DNA of 8,082 nucleotides from an uncultured Clostridia bacterium (GCA_946405655.1 CAMJHX010000053.1:1-8082); one strand, 5' to 3'. Counted from the first letter of the stretch, positions 1 to 6,046 are shown. Numbers and translations: made by a program. The notes: generated by a model from the letters alone, not told the origin.

Positions 1-60
1 GCCGAGGGCGTCGGCCCCTACGAAGCACCATCGAAAACGGAATGTAGGGCGGCGATCGGA
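1..60. repeat. REP-like palindromic fragment at left edge
   Basis: The first bases form an imperfect palindrome (GCCGAGGGCGTCGGC) followed by CCCCTACGA at 15-23. A reversed, degraded copy of the same terminal word (TGTAGGG) lies at 42-48. The same pattern, a palindrome followed by CCCCTACG, occurs twice near the right end of the window (7813-7820 and 7892-7900). The recurrence points to a dispersed intergenic repeat family of the REP/MITE kind. No transposase is seen. The element is cut by the window edge. Confidence 0.5.
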
Positions 61-303
61 TCAGATGGTTCTGCACAGAGCAATGCTGGTGTTGCCGTGT
101 AACTCATGTAATCGTTTTTCTGAACACCTCTATCTGTATGAAAAACTGTTTTCCTGAAAACTGAGTTACATGAGTAACAAAGGAGCAAAAAGCGAGAGAT
201 ACCAACGAAAATCGATGTTACTGACCTGTTACTGAGTCGTTACTGACGCTCGAACTCGATTTCACACGATCGCGGTCTCGCCCTTGAGGGAGCTTTAAAA
301 TGA
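61..303. other. Gene-free intergenic tract with GTTAC-word repeats
   Basis: No credible coding region lies here, and reading frames on both strands are short and lack a start with a ribosome binding site. The tract is less GC-rich than the genes. It contains the inverted pair ACTCATGTAA (102-111) and TTACATGAGT (166-175), a small palindrome GTTTTC-CT-GAAAAC (148-161), and three direct GTTACTGA copies at 217, 228 and 239. It lies downstream of the acpP terminator, so it belongs to whatever lies left of the window or to a remnant element. Confidence 0.5.
217..246 (+). repeat. Three direct repeats GTTACTGA, 11-bp period
   Basis: GTTACTGA occurs at 217-224, 228-235 and 239-246, each followed by a variable three-base spacer. 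The copies are exactly 11 bp apart, about one helical turn, so a bound protein would meet them on the same DNA face. Further GTTAC words lie at about 100 (minus strand), 165 (plus) and 175 (minus). This could be an iteron-like or regulator-binding array, or the remnant of a mobile element. No function is assigned. Confidence 0.55.
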
Positions 304-334
304 AAAAGGTGCAGCCGCTCGGGCTGCACCTTTT
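304..334 (-). terminator. Intrinsic terminator of the rpmH-acpP operon
   Basis: The arms AAAAGGTGCAGCC (304-316) and GGCTGCACCTTTT (322-334) are perfectly complementary around a five-base loop. Read on the minus strand, the GC stem runs into a U-run formed by the A-tract at 303-307. It starts about 12 nt after the acpP stop codon, so it closes the leftward operon. The opposite strand also ends in TTTT, so it may work in both directions. Confidence 0.93.
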
Positions 335-346
335 CATTGTGAGGAT

Positions 347-577
347 TTACTTCACGAGGGTCTCGAGGAACTCGACGACCTGGCGGACGGTTTTGAAATC
401 GCCGACCTTTTCGTCGGTGACGACGATGTTGAACTCGTCCTCGATGGAGGTGATCATCTCCACGAAGTCCAGGGAATCCGCGTCGAGATCATCGACGATG
501 TTGGTATCGAGCGTGATGGTCTCGGGATCGATCTCGAGCTGCTCGGCGAGAATGTCTCTTACCTTTTCAAACAACAT
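347..577 (-). CDS. acpP: Acyl carrier protein
   Basis: This 76-residue acidic protein is the usual length for ACP, the small cytoplasmic carrier that holds growing fatty acyl chains on a phosphopantetheine arm during fatty acid synthesis. The attachment site is Ser35 in the motif DADSLDFVEM (residues 32-41), at the start of helix 2, and the acidic helix after it fits the partner-docking surface. A TTG codon at 595 would extend the frame, but the ATG at 577 is preferred because an AGGAGG ribosome binding site sits six to seven bases before it, inside that extension. The gene lies 18 nt after the jag stop with no visible promoter in between and is followed by the operon terminator, so it is most likely co-transcribed with the ribosome and membrane-insertion genes. 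That placement is unusual, since acpP more often sits with plsX/fab genes or rnc. A specialised carrier rather than the main AcpP cannot be excluded. Confidence 0.93.
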   Translation of the reverse strand: MLFEKVRDILAEQLEIDPETITLDTNIVDDLDADSLDFVEMITSIEDEFNIVVTDEKVGDFKTVRQVVEFLETLVK

Positions 578-595
578 GGTGTTACCTCCTGTCAA

Positions 596-1276
596 TTAAG
601 CCCATTCACGGCTGGTGGGCTTTTTGCTCGGGCGCTCCGGCTGCTGGGGACGCTCGTAGCTCACGACGACGCGGCGGTTCGGCTCGGTGCCGGTGGAGCT
701 GGTGGAGACGCCCTCATAGTTCTGCAGCGCGGTGTGGATGACGTGGCGCTCATAGGAGTTCATCGGCTCGAGCGCCATGCTGCGCTTATACTTGATGACC
801 TTGGCGGCCATCTTCTCGGCGAGACGGACGAGGGAATCCTCGCGCTTGGCGCGGTAGCTCTCGGCGTCGACGCTGATGTGGGTGTGCTTATCGCCGCCGC
901 GATTGACGGCATAGTTCGTCAGGTGCTGGATGGCGTCGAGCGTTTCGCCGCGGCGACCGATGACAGCGCCCATGTTCGGGCCGGACAGATTGACCGTGAC
1001 GCCGCCGTTCTCGCGCGGCTGGATGTCCATCTCGGCCTCGACGCCCATGCGCTCGAGCAGGCCGCCGAGGAAGGCGCGGATCTCCTGATAGGGATCGTCC
1101 TCGACCTCGTAGCTGACGCGCACGACGGCGTCCTGCGCGCCGATGCCGAGAAAGCCCGACTTGGCGCGCTCCACGATTTCGACAGAGACCTCATCGCGGT
1201 CGAGCCCGAGCTCCTCCAGAGCCAGAGCGACGGCCTCGTCCTCTGTCTTCGCAGACTTTTCTATAACTTTCAGCAT
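596..1276 (-). CDS. jag: Jag/KhpB (EloR) RNA-binding protein
   Basis: The 226-residue protein has the three parts typical of Jag/KhpB: an N-terminal Jag_N domain (about 1-52) with the motif KSGFLGIG at 39-46, a type II KH domain with the GxxG loop GRRG at 107-110, and an R3H domain (about 150-208) with the R-x3-H pair at Arg177 and His181. The family binds RNA and, in pneumococcus with KhpA, affects cell elongation and division. It is classically encoded next to yidC/spoIIIJ, as here. The start lies 2 nt after the yidC stop, with its ribosome binding site (AGGAGAG) inside the end of yidC, so translational coupling is likely. The C-terminal 18 or so residues (QQPERPSKKPTSREWA) look disordered and positively charged. 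No membrane segment is seen. Confidence 0.95.
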   Translation of the reverse strand: MLKVIEKSAKTEDEAVALALEELGLDRDEVSVEIVERAKSGFLGIGAQDAVVRVSYEVEDDPYQEIRAFLGGLLERMGVEAEMDIQPRENGGVTVNLSGPNMGAVIGRRGETLDAIQHLTNYAVNRGGDKHTHISVDAESYRAKREDSLVRLAEKMAAKVIKYKRSMALEPMNSYERHVIHTALQNYEGVSTSSTGTEPNRRVVVSYERPQQPERPSKKPTSREWA

Positions 1277-1278
1277 AT

Positions 1279-2523
1279 TCAGTTCTCTCCTGTTTCGGCG
1301 CCGTCGGGTTCGACGGTCTCGGGCCGGCTGTACAGATAGCGGTCGGGATCATAGGCGCGGCCGCGGGCATAGCGGCGATTGCCCACCTGAGAGGCAGGGG
1401 CCTCGGGCTCCTCGATGCCGAGACGGGCGCGCTTCTGGGCGCGCTCCTCGCGGGCGGCCTCGGCCTTGCGCTCGTCGTTCTGCTGCTTCTGGCTGGCCTG
1501 AATCTTTTTCTTGCTGGTGTTGCGGTTGATCTCGGTCTCACCGGCGGCGCGGCGGCGCTCGGTCTCTTCCTTCTGGCGCTGACGCTCCTGCTCTGCGATG
1601 ACCTCGGCGCGCTCGGCGTTCTTCTCGGCGCGGATGGCGTCCTCAAGGTCGAGCTTCTTGGTGTAGTACTTGGTGAGGAACACGTCGCGCGCGATGCCGC
1701 AGACGCTGTTGATGATCCAGTAGACGCCCATGGCCGCGGGCATGCTGAAGCAGATCCACAGCGAGATGAGCGGCATGACGATCATCATGGACTTGTTGGT
1801 ATTGGCGGCCTGCGGATCCATGGCGGGGTTCGTCTTCTGGCTGATGACCATGCTCAGCCAGCTCATGCCGGCGGAGACCACGGGGATCAGGAACAGACCC
1901 AGCGCGGGAAGCCAGACCTTCGCGTTGCTCCAATCAAGGCTCCAGAGCTTGTACGTCGGCTGCTCGCCGAGGTTCATGCCGAGGAAATGATAGTTGATGT
2001 CCATGAGCTTGCCGCCAAAGTCGCCAAGGGCTTTGGTGACCGCATCCCAGTTCTGGTGGATGAGATCGGTGATCTGAATCTCCGAATAGGCGGAGGCGCG
2101 GCCGCTTTCGGCGGCGACATAGCCCGCGTTCTTCGTGACCCAGTCGGTAAGGCTCGCGATCGCGTCAGAGCCGAGCACCATCATCTTGCTCAGAGGCTGA
2201 CGGATGACGGCATAGAGCGCGAACAGGAGCGGGAACGGAATCAGCGTCCAGAGACAGCCGGACATGGGGCTCACGCCCTCTTCCTTATAGAGCTTCATCG
2301 TCTCCTGCTGCAGACGCTGCTGATCCTTGGCGTACTTCTCCTGCAGAGCCTTCATTTTCGGGTTGAGTCGGGTGGTGCGCATCATGCTCTTCTTGCTCTT
2401 GGCCATGAAGGGGAAGAGAATGACGTTCACCAGGATGCCGAAGAGAATGATGGCAATGCCATAATTCTTCGTGAGCTCATAGAAGAGCTTCAGCGGCCAT
2501 CCGAAAATTGAGGTAAATGACAT
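1279..2523 (-). CDS. yidC: Membrane protein insertase YidC/SpoIIIJ/Oxa1 family
   Basis: This 414-residue insertase places membrane proteins into the cytoplasmic membrane, alone or with SecYEG. The visible order is TM1 (about 20-40), a basic cytoplasmic helical hairpin (42-82), TM2 (89-110), an extracellular stretch (111-202), TM3 (203-228) and TM4/TM5 packed within 246-283. A highly charged helical tail of about 125 residues (289-414), rich in Glu, Arg, Lys and Gln, follows and could contact ribosomes. There is no lipobox cysteine or large periplasmic domain, which fits a Gram-positive YidC. By motif position, the conserved groove arginine of TM1 appears as Asn33 in ILVNVILFP, and the extracellular stretch looks longer than usual. 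Start ATG is supported by GGGAG about nine bases upstream and lies 30 nt after the yidD stop. Confidence 0.95.
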   Translation of the reverse strand: MSFTSIFGWPLKLFYELTKNYGIAIILFGILVNVILFPFMAKSKKSMMRTTRLNPKMKALQEKYAKDQQRLQQETMKLYKEEGVSPMSGCLWTLIPFPLLFALYAVIRQPLSKMMVLGSDAIASLTDWVTKNAGYVAAESGRASAYSEIQITDLIHQNWDAVTKALGDFGGKLMDINYHFLGMNLGEQPTYKLWSLDWSNAKVWLPALGLFLIPVVSAGMSWLSMVISQKTNPAMDPQAANTNKSMMIVMPLISLWICFSMPAAMGVYWIINSVCGIARDVFLTKYYTKKLDLEDAIRAEKNAERAEVIAEQERQRQKEETERRRAAGETEINRNTSKKKIQASQKQQNDERKAEAAREERAQKRARLGIEEPEAPASQVGNRRYARGRAYDPDRYLYSRPETVEPDGAETGEN

Positions 2524-2553
2524 AAGATGACTCCCATCATTTGGTTGTGGTCC

Positions 2554-2769
2554 TCAGGGGACCGGGTCGTAAAAATCGTGCCCCTTGTGGAAGGGATGGC
2601 AGCGGCAGATGCGTTTGACGGCAAGCCAGCCGCCCTTGAGGGCGCCGTATTTCTCGAGCGCCTCGAGCGCGTACTGCGAGCAGGTGGGCACGTAGCGGCA
2701 GGTCGGGGGTGTGAGCGGGGAAATGTACTTCCGGTAGAATTTGACGAGGGCGATGAGAATGTGTTTCAC
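2554..2769 (-). CDS. yidD: Membrane protein insertion efficiency factor YidD
   Basis: This 71-residue basic protein matches the YidD (UPF0161/DUF37) family, a small factor that assists YidC-dependent membrane protein insertion. The family core is visible: KFYRKYISPLTPPTCRY (10-26), PTCSQYA (28-34), a Gly-Gly-Trp turn at 46-48 and RICRCHPF (53-60), with four conserved cysteines at 24, 30, 55 and 57. The GTG start at 2769 is chosen because AAGGAGG lies seven bases upstream and it gives the usual N-terminus. A longer TTG start at 2787 would place that ribosome binding site inside the gene. The GTG overlaps the rnpA stop as GTGA (2766-2769), a classic coupled arrangement. yidC follows 30 nt later, its functional partner. 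Confidence 0.94.
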   Translation of the reverse strand: MKHILIALVKFYRKYISPLTPPTCRYVPTCSQYALEALEKYGALKGGWLAVKRICRCHPFHKGHDFYDPVP

Positions 2770-3113
2770 ATGCCTTCCTCCTTCCAAAGCGAAAGCGACG
2801 CGAAGGCGCGCGACAGGTCGCGCTCCAGACGGTGATAGTCCGCCTCCGCTGCGCGGTGGCGGGCCACGATGACGACGTCGTACCCGCGCTGCACCTCGCC
2901 CTCGTGGAGACGGTAAATCTCCCGGAGACGGCGGCGAATGCGGTTGCGCGTGACGGCGTTGCCGATCTTATTGGATACGGTATAGCCGATGCGGTTGCTG
3001 TCCCTGCCGGTTTTGCGGCAGTAGACGGCAAGCGTCGGGGCGGCCGCGCTCTTTCCCTTGGAGTACAGGCGCCGGAATTCGTGATTCTTTTTCAGGGTAT
3101 CGGTAAATTCCAT
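2766..3113 (-). CDS. rnpA: Ribonuclease P protein component
   Basis: The 115-residue basic protein is the protein subunit of RNase P, which works with the RNA subunit to remove 5' leaders from tRNA precursors. It has the normal length and fold markers: an N-terminal LKKNHEFRRLYSKGK segment (7-21) containing the conserved F-R-x-x-Y pattern, and the RNR helix with GNAVTRNRIRRRLRE at about 51-65, which contacts the RNase P RNA. The frame stays open up to a TTG at 3191, but the ATG at 3113 is preferred: it yields the standard N-terminus and has GGGAGAGG just upstream. It sits 112 nt after rpmH, the standard order in bacteria, with a hairpin in the gap, and overlaps the yidD start by four bases. 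Confidence 0.95.
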   Translation of the reverse strand: MEFTDTLKKNHEFRRLYSKGKSAAAPTLAVYCRKTGRDSNRIGYTVSNKIGNAVTRNRIRRRLREIYRLHEGEVQRGYDVVIVARHRAAEADYHRLERDLSRAFASLSLWKEEGM

Positions 3114-3153
3114 TGGCCTCTCCCATTTTTTGCCGCAGGCTGCAAACGCTTTA

Positions 3154-3174
3154 AGGGTGGAGCAACCCCACCCT
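3154..3174 (-). promoter_or_regulatory. Hairpin between rpmH and rnpA, possible attenuator or processing site
   Basis: AGGGTGG (3154-3160) and CCACCCT (3168-3174) form a 7-bp perfect GC stem with a seven-base loop. Beyond a single mismatch, TTT/AAA flanks could extend it. On the minus strand the stem is followed by TAAAG rather than a U-run, so it is not a standard terminator. It could lower transcription of rnpA relative to rpmH, or stabilise the 3' end of the rpmH message. That role is inference. Confidence 0.45.
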
Positions 3175-3225
3175 GAAAACGCGATATTCAATCAGCAGCC
3201 CTGCTCACGGTTGGATCGGGCTGAA

Positions 3226-3360
3226 TCAGTAGCTCAGCTTTTTTCTGCCCTTCGCTCTGCGGCGGGCCAGAACCTTGCGGCCGTTGGCGGTCGCCATTCT
3301 CTTGCGGAAGCCATGCTCTTTCTTGCGCTGACGCTTCTTGGGCTGGTAGGTACGGAACAT
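3226..3360 (-). CDS. rpmH: 50S ribosomal protein L34 (bL34)
   Basis: The translated 44 residues begin MFRTYQPKKRQRKKEHGFRK and end KKLSY, the standard length and sequence of bL34, a very basic protein of the large ribosomal subunit that binds 23S rRNA. The pattern TYQPKKR-x(5)-HGFRKRM is diagnostic. The start ATG (3358-3360) is preceded by AAAGGAG nine bases upstream. It is the first gene of the rpmH-rnpA-yidD-yidC-jag-acpP run and has its own strong promoter with a leader of about 110 nt. In many bacteria rpmH lies beside dnaA and the replication origin, but here its upstream neighbour is murF and no DnaA-box cluster is seen. Confidence 0.97.
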   Translation of the reverse strand: MFRTYQPKKRQRKKEHGFRKRMATANGRKVLARRRAKGRKKLSY

Positions 3361-3421
3361 CGTGTTTTACTCCTTTCTCTGCGAGCATCGACAAACGATC
3401 GACACTCATAAATACTCAACA

Positions 3422-3472
3422 GTGAGGAAAGCCTCACAGTAGTTGGCTTTTGGCGGCGCCGGAAGCGGCACC
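3422..3472 (-). promoter_or_regulatory. Two hairpins in the rpmH 5' leader
   Basis: Two small stem-loops fall in the expected rpmH leader. The first, at 3455-3472 (arms GGCGCCG and CGGCACC with one wobble pair, loop GAAG on the plus strand), would sit almost at the 5' end of the RNA. The second, at 3422-3437, has perfect arms GTGAGG and CCTCAC around AAAG. Neither is followed by a U-run, so they are not intrinsic terminators. They could stabilise the message or take part in L34 feedback control, which is only inferred. Confidence 0.4.
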
Positions 3473-3480
3473 GGGTTGGT

Positions 3481-3510
3481 ATTATATCTTATCTGATGGG
3501 CAAATGTCAA
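3481..3510 (-). promoter_or_regulatory. Sigma-A promoter of rpmH operon
   Basis: On the minus strand TTGACA (3505-3510) and TATAAT (3481-3486) are both perfect consensus boxes, separated by 18 bp. Transcription would start near 3474, leaving a leader of about 113 nt before rpmH. The last three bases of murF, its TGA stop at 3507-3509, lie inside the -35 box. The strength fits a ribosomal protein operon. Confidence 0.9.
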
Positions 3511-4874
3511 GCATTTTCCCGATACAGGGTATGCAGCGCGGAAACGATTTTCTCAAACTGCATGGAGTGCGAGGCTTTGACGAGCACGCGGTCGCCCGGC
3601 TCGATCGCGTCCGTGAGGGCGGCGAGGATATCGGCGAGAGTGTCGAACGAGAGGACGTTCTTCACGCCCGCCTCCTTTGCGCCGGCGGCCATATGCTTCG
3701 AGAGCGGGCCGCAGGTGATGAGCAGGTCGACCCCGCACTCCCCTGCCGTGACGCCGGTTTCAAAATGCAGCCGCTCCGCCGTGGGGCCGAGCTCGCCCAT
3801 GTCGCCGAGGATGGCAACGCGGCGGTGCGCGTCCGCACGCTGCAGCGCGCGGAGACCTGCAGCCATGGAATCGGGGTTCGCGTTATAGCAGTCGTTGACA
3901 ATGGTAAAGCCGTTCGCCTGCTCCACGCTGGCGCGGGCGCCCTCGGGCTTGTAGGCGGCGATGCCGGCGGAGATCTCCGCATCCGTCAGCCCATAGTGCA
4001 GGCCGACGGCGGCGCCCTCGAGCGCGGCATAGAGCATCACTTCGCCATAGGAGAGCTCGACGGGAATGCGGCGCTCGCCGGAGACGATGACGCACTTGAC
4101 CCCGCCGGTGCCGAGATATTCAATCTCCTCGGCGCGGACGGTGCAGCCCTCGGAGAGGCCGAAGGTGATCTTCCGCTGCGGGCAGGTCATGGCGCGGAGG
4201 AGATTATCGTCCCCGTTGCAGAAGACAACGGCGTCATCGGCCATATCCTGCAGGACGGAGGTCTTCTCGCGGAAAACGCCCTCGCGGTCGCCAAAGAACT
4301 CAAGATGCGCGCGGCCGATGATCGTAAAGAGCATGGCGTCGGGCTTTGCCATGACCGCAAGCGGCTTCATATCCCCGAAGTGGGAGACGCCGAGCTCGAC
4401 GACGGCAAATTCATGCTCCGGCTGAATGCTCGCGAGCGTGAGCGGGACGCCGAGCTGATTATTATAGTTCCCGGGCGTTTTGAGCACGCTCCAGCGCTGC
4501 GAGAGGACGGAGGCGACCATCTCTTTCGCGGTCGTCTTGCCGACGCTGCCGGTGATGCCGAGCACCGGGATGGTGAGGCGGCGGCGGAAATCGGCGCCGA
4601 TGGTCTCGAGCGCGGACTGCACATCCGGCACCGTGATGACGGGGCGGGTCTCCCCTTCCGGCACGAATTTCGCGAGCACGCAGACCGCGCCGGCGTCGAA
4701 GGCCGAGGCGATGAAGCGGTGGCCGTCGTTCTTCTCGCCGGGCATGGCGGCGAAGAGGCAGCCGGGCACGGCGACGCGGTTGTCCTTCACGATGGAGGTC
4801 ACCTGCGCACTGCCCTCGCCCGAGAGTGTGCCGCCGACGAGGGCGGCAAGATCGGAAACAGTATAACCGAACAT
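3507..4874 (-). CDS. murF: UDP-N-acetylmuramoyl-tripeptide--D-alanyl-D-alanine ligase
   Basis: MurF adds the D-Ala-D-Ala dipeptide to UDP-MurNAc-tripeptide in the cytoplasm, the last soluble step of peptidoglycan precursor synthesis. The 455 residues show the Mur ligase order: an N-terminal substrate-binding domain (about 1-100), the central ATPase domain with P-loop GITGSVGKTT (106-115, Lys113), KTPGNYNNQLGVPL (132-145) and VVELG (158-162), the IGRAHLEFFG segment around His190, and a C-terminal domain with NDCYNANPDSM and ILGDMGELG. Start ATG 4874 gives the usual N-terminus, four bases after the ddl stop, with AAAGGAC upstream in the end of ddl. A longer start at 4898 would overlap ddl and is less likely. 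Pairing with ddl, which makes its dipeptide substrate, supports the call. Its stop codon forms part of the next promoter. Confidence 0.96.
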   Translation of the reverse strand: MFGYTVSDLAALVGGTLSGEGSAQVTSIVKDNRVAVPGCLFAAMPGEKNDGHRFIASAFDAGAVCVLAKFVPEGETRPVITVPDVQSALETIGADFRRRLTIPVLGITGSVGKTTAKEMVASVLSQRWSVLKTPGNYNNQLGVPLTLASIQPEHEFAVVELGVSHFGDMKPLAVMAKPDAMLFTIIGRAHLEFFGDREGVFREKTSVLQDMADDAVVFCNGDDNLLRAMTCPQRKITFGLSEGCTVRAEEIEYLGTGGVKCVIVSGERRIPVELSYGEVMLYAALEGAAVGLHYGLTDAEISAGIAAYKPEGARASVEQANGFTIVNDCYNANPDSMAAGLRALQRADAHRRVAILGDMGELGPTAERLHFETGVTAGECGVDLLITCGPLSKHMAAGAKEAGVKNVLSFDTLADILAALTDAIEPGDRVLVKASHSMQFEKIVSALHTLYRENA

Positions 4875-4878
4875 GGGC

Positions 4879-5922
4879 TCAGTCCTTTCGCAGCGCAATT
4901 TCGATGATGCGCTCGCAGAGCTCGCCGTAGCTGATGCCGACGGCCTCTGCCTCCTGGGGAACGAGGCTCGTGGGCGTCATGCCCGGGAGGGTGTTGATCT
5001 CGAGGAACCAGAGCTTTCCCTCGGCGTCGAGGATGAAGTCGGCGCGGGAATAGGCGCGCAGGCCGAGCGCATGGAAGACCGTGAGCGCGGCCTCGGCGAG
5101 CTGCTGCTCGGTCTCCGCCGGGATCGGCGCAGGGGTGATCTCCTTTGCGGCGCCGGGCTGATACTTGTTTGCGTAGTCATAAAAGCCCTCGGCGGGGATG
5201 ATCTCGATGCTGGGGAGCGCTTTGCCGTCGAGGATGCCGATCTGCACCTCGCGGCCGGAGATGTACTGCTCGACGACGACGCGGTCGCCCTCCTTCGCCG
5301 CATCCTCAAGCGCGGCGCGGAGCTCGGCCTCACTGTTCGCGATGGCGACGCCGATGCTGCTGCCGGAATCGACCGGCTTGACGACGCAGGGCAGCGCGGC
5401 GCTCTCACAGACGGCGTCGATATTCATGCTGCGGCTGTCCACGATCTGCCACTGCGGTGTGCGCACGCCGAGCGGGGCGACCAGGCGCTTGGTGAGATCC
5501 TTATCCATGGCGATGGCGCTGCCGAGGTAGCCGCTGCCGGTGTAGGGAATGCCAAGCAGGTCGAACGTCGCCTGCACGCGGCCGTCCTCGCCCGTGCGCC
5601 CGTGGAGCGCGAGGAAGACGATGTCCGCCATGGCGCACACCTCGAGCACGTGCTGACCGAAGTGGCTGGGGCTGACCCACCTGCGGGACGCCTTCACCGC
5701 CGCGAGATCCGGCGCAACGGTGGAGATCTTCGCATCGCCGAGCGCAGGGGGATTATCAAAGATGGACTGAATGTCGCCCTCGTAATCCTCGAGGCCGAGG
5801 AACATATCCGTGAGCACGACCTGATGGCCGCGCGCGGCGAGCGCGGAGGCGATCTTCGTGCCGCTGGAGATGGAAACATTCCGCTCCGGGCTGAGACCGC
5901 CGCACAAAACAACAATTTTCAT
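4879..5922 (-). CDS. ddl: D-alanine--D-alanine ligase
   Basis: Ddl joins two D-alanines using ATP to make the dipeptide that MurF then attaches, and it is the target of D-cycloserine. The 347-residue ATP-grasp enzyme shows GGLSPERNVSISSG (8-21) with the conserved Glu13, the HGRTGEDG loop (107-114), IPYTGSGYLGSAIAMDK (125-141), VVKPVDSGSSIGV (180-192), and the magnesium ligands Asp295, Glu308 and Asn310 in the EINTLPGMT block. The omega loop reads GFYDYANKY (246-254); its Tyr and Lys indicate a D-Ala-D-Ala rather than a D-Ala-D-Lac (VanA-type) ligase. ATG 5922 is chosen over an upstream in-frame start at 5982 because AGGAGG lies nine bases before it and the promoter -10 lies inside the longer form. 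murF follows after four bases. Confidence 0.96.
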   Translation of the reverse strand: MKIVVLCGGLSPERNVSISSGTKIASALAARGHQVVLTDMFLGLEDYEGDIQSIFDNPPALGDAKISTVAPDLAAVKASRRWVSPSHFGQHVLEVCAMADIVFLALHGRTGEDGRVQATFDLLGIPYTGSGYLGSAIAMDKDLTKRLVAPLGVRTPQWQIVDSRSMNIDAVCESAALPCVVKPVDSGSSIGVAIANSEAELRAALEDAAKEGDRVVVEQYISGREVQIGILDGKALPSIEIIPAEGFYDYANKYQPGAAKEITPAPIPAETEQQLAEAALTVFHALGLRAYSRADFILDAEGKLWFLEINTLPGMTPTSLVPQEAEAVGISYGELCERIIEIALRKD

Positions 5923-5958
5923 AGGATGAAACCTCCTGAAATACACAGTAACTTTTGA

Positions 5959-5987
5959 ATTATAACACAGGATGATGCCCACGGCAA
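5959..5987 (-). promoter_or_regulatory. Promoter of ddl-murF, extended -10
   Basis: On the minus strand TTGCCG (5982-5987, four of six consensus bases) is followed after 17 bp by a perfect TATAAT (5959-5964), with the extended -10 motif TG one base before it. Transcription would start near 5952, about 30 nt before the ddl ATG. Its -35 box ends one base from the -35 box of the divergent exonuclease promoter. Confidence 0.8.
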
Positions 5988-5988
5988 G

Positions 5989-6017
5989 TTGACACGGTAA
6001 GAAAGTTCCTATATAAT
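5989..6017 (+). promoter_or_regulatory. Consensus sigma-A promoter of exonuclease gene
   Basis: TTGACA (5989-5994), a 17-bp spacer and TATAAT (6012-6017) match the sigma-A consensus perfectly, including the optimal spacing. Transcription would start near 6024, about 23 nt before the ATG at 6047. The ribosome binding site AAAGGA ends 11 bases before that ATG, a wide gap that may temper translation. Confidence 0.92.
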
Positions 6018-6046
6018 AAACGAGTTTTGAAAGGATTTGATTCTGT

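Noticed and set aside
734..1339. 201-codon plus-strand frame opposite jag
   Set aside because: It is an antisense shadow; jag has clear Jag_N, KH and R3H motifs.
3114..3191. N-terminal extension of rnpA from a TTG at 3191
   Set aside because: It lacks a ribosome binding site, the added residues do not fit the family, and the ATG at 3113 has GGGAGAGG upstream.
3450..4907. 485-codon open frame on the plus strand opposite murF
   Set aside because: It mirrors murF in a GC-rich region, has no family-like motifs or ribosome binding site, and covers the strong rpmH promoter.
5500..5510. TTATCCATG, one base from a DnaA box
   Set aside because: A single copy inside ddl, with no cluster or AT-rich unwinding region, does not support an origin.
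4879..5922. Vancomycin-resistance type D-Ala-D-Lac ligase
   Set aside because: The omega loop has FYDYANKY as in D-Ala-D-Ala ligases, and no vanH or vanX neighbour is present.
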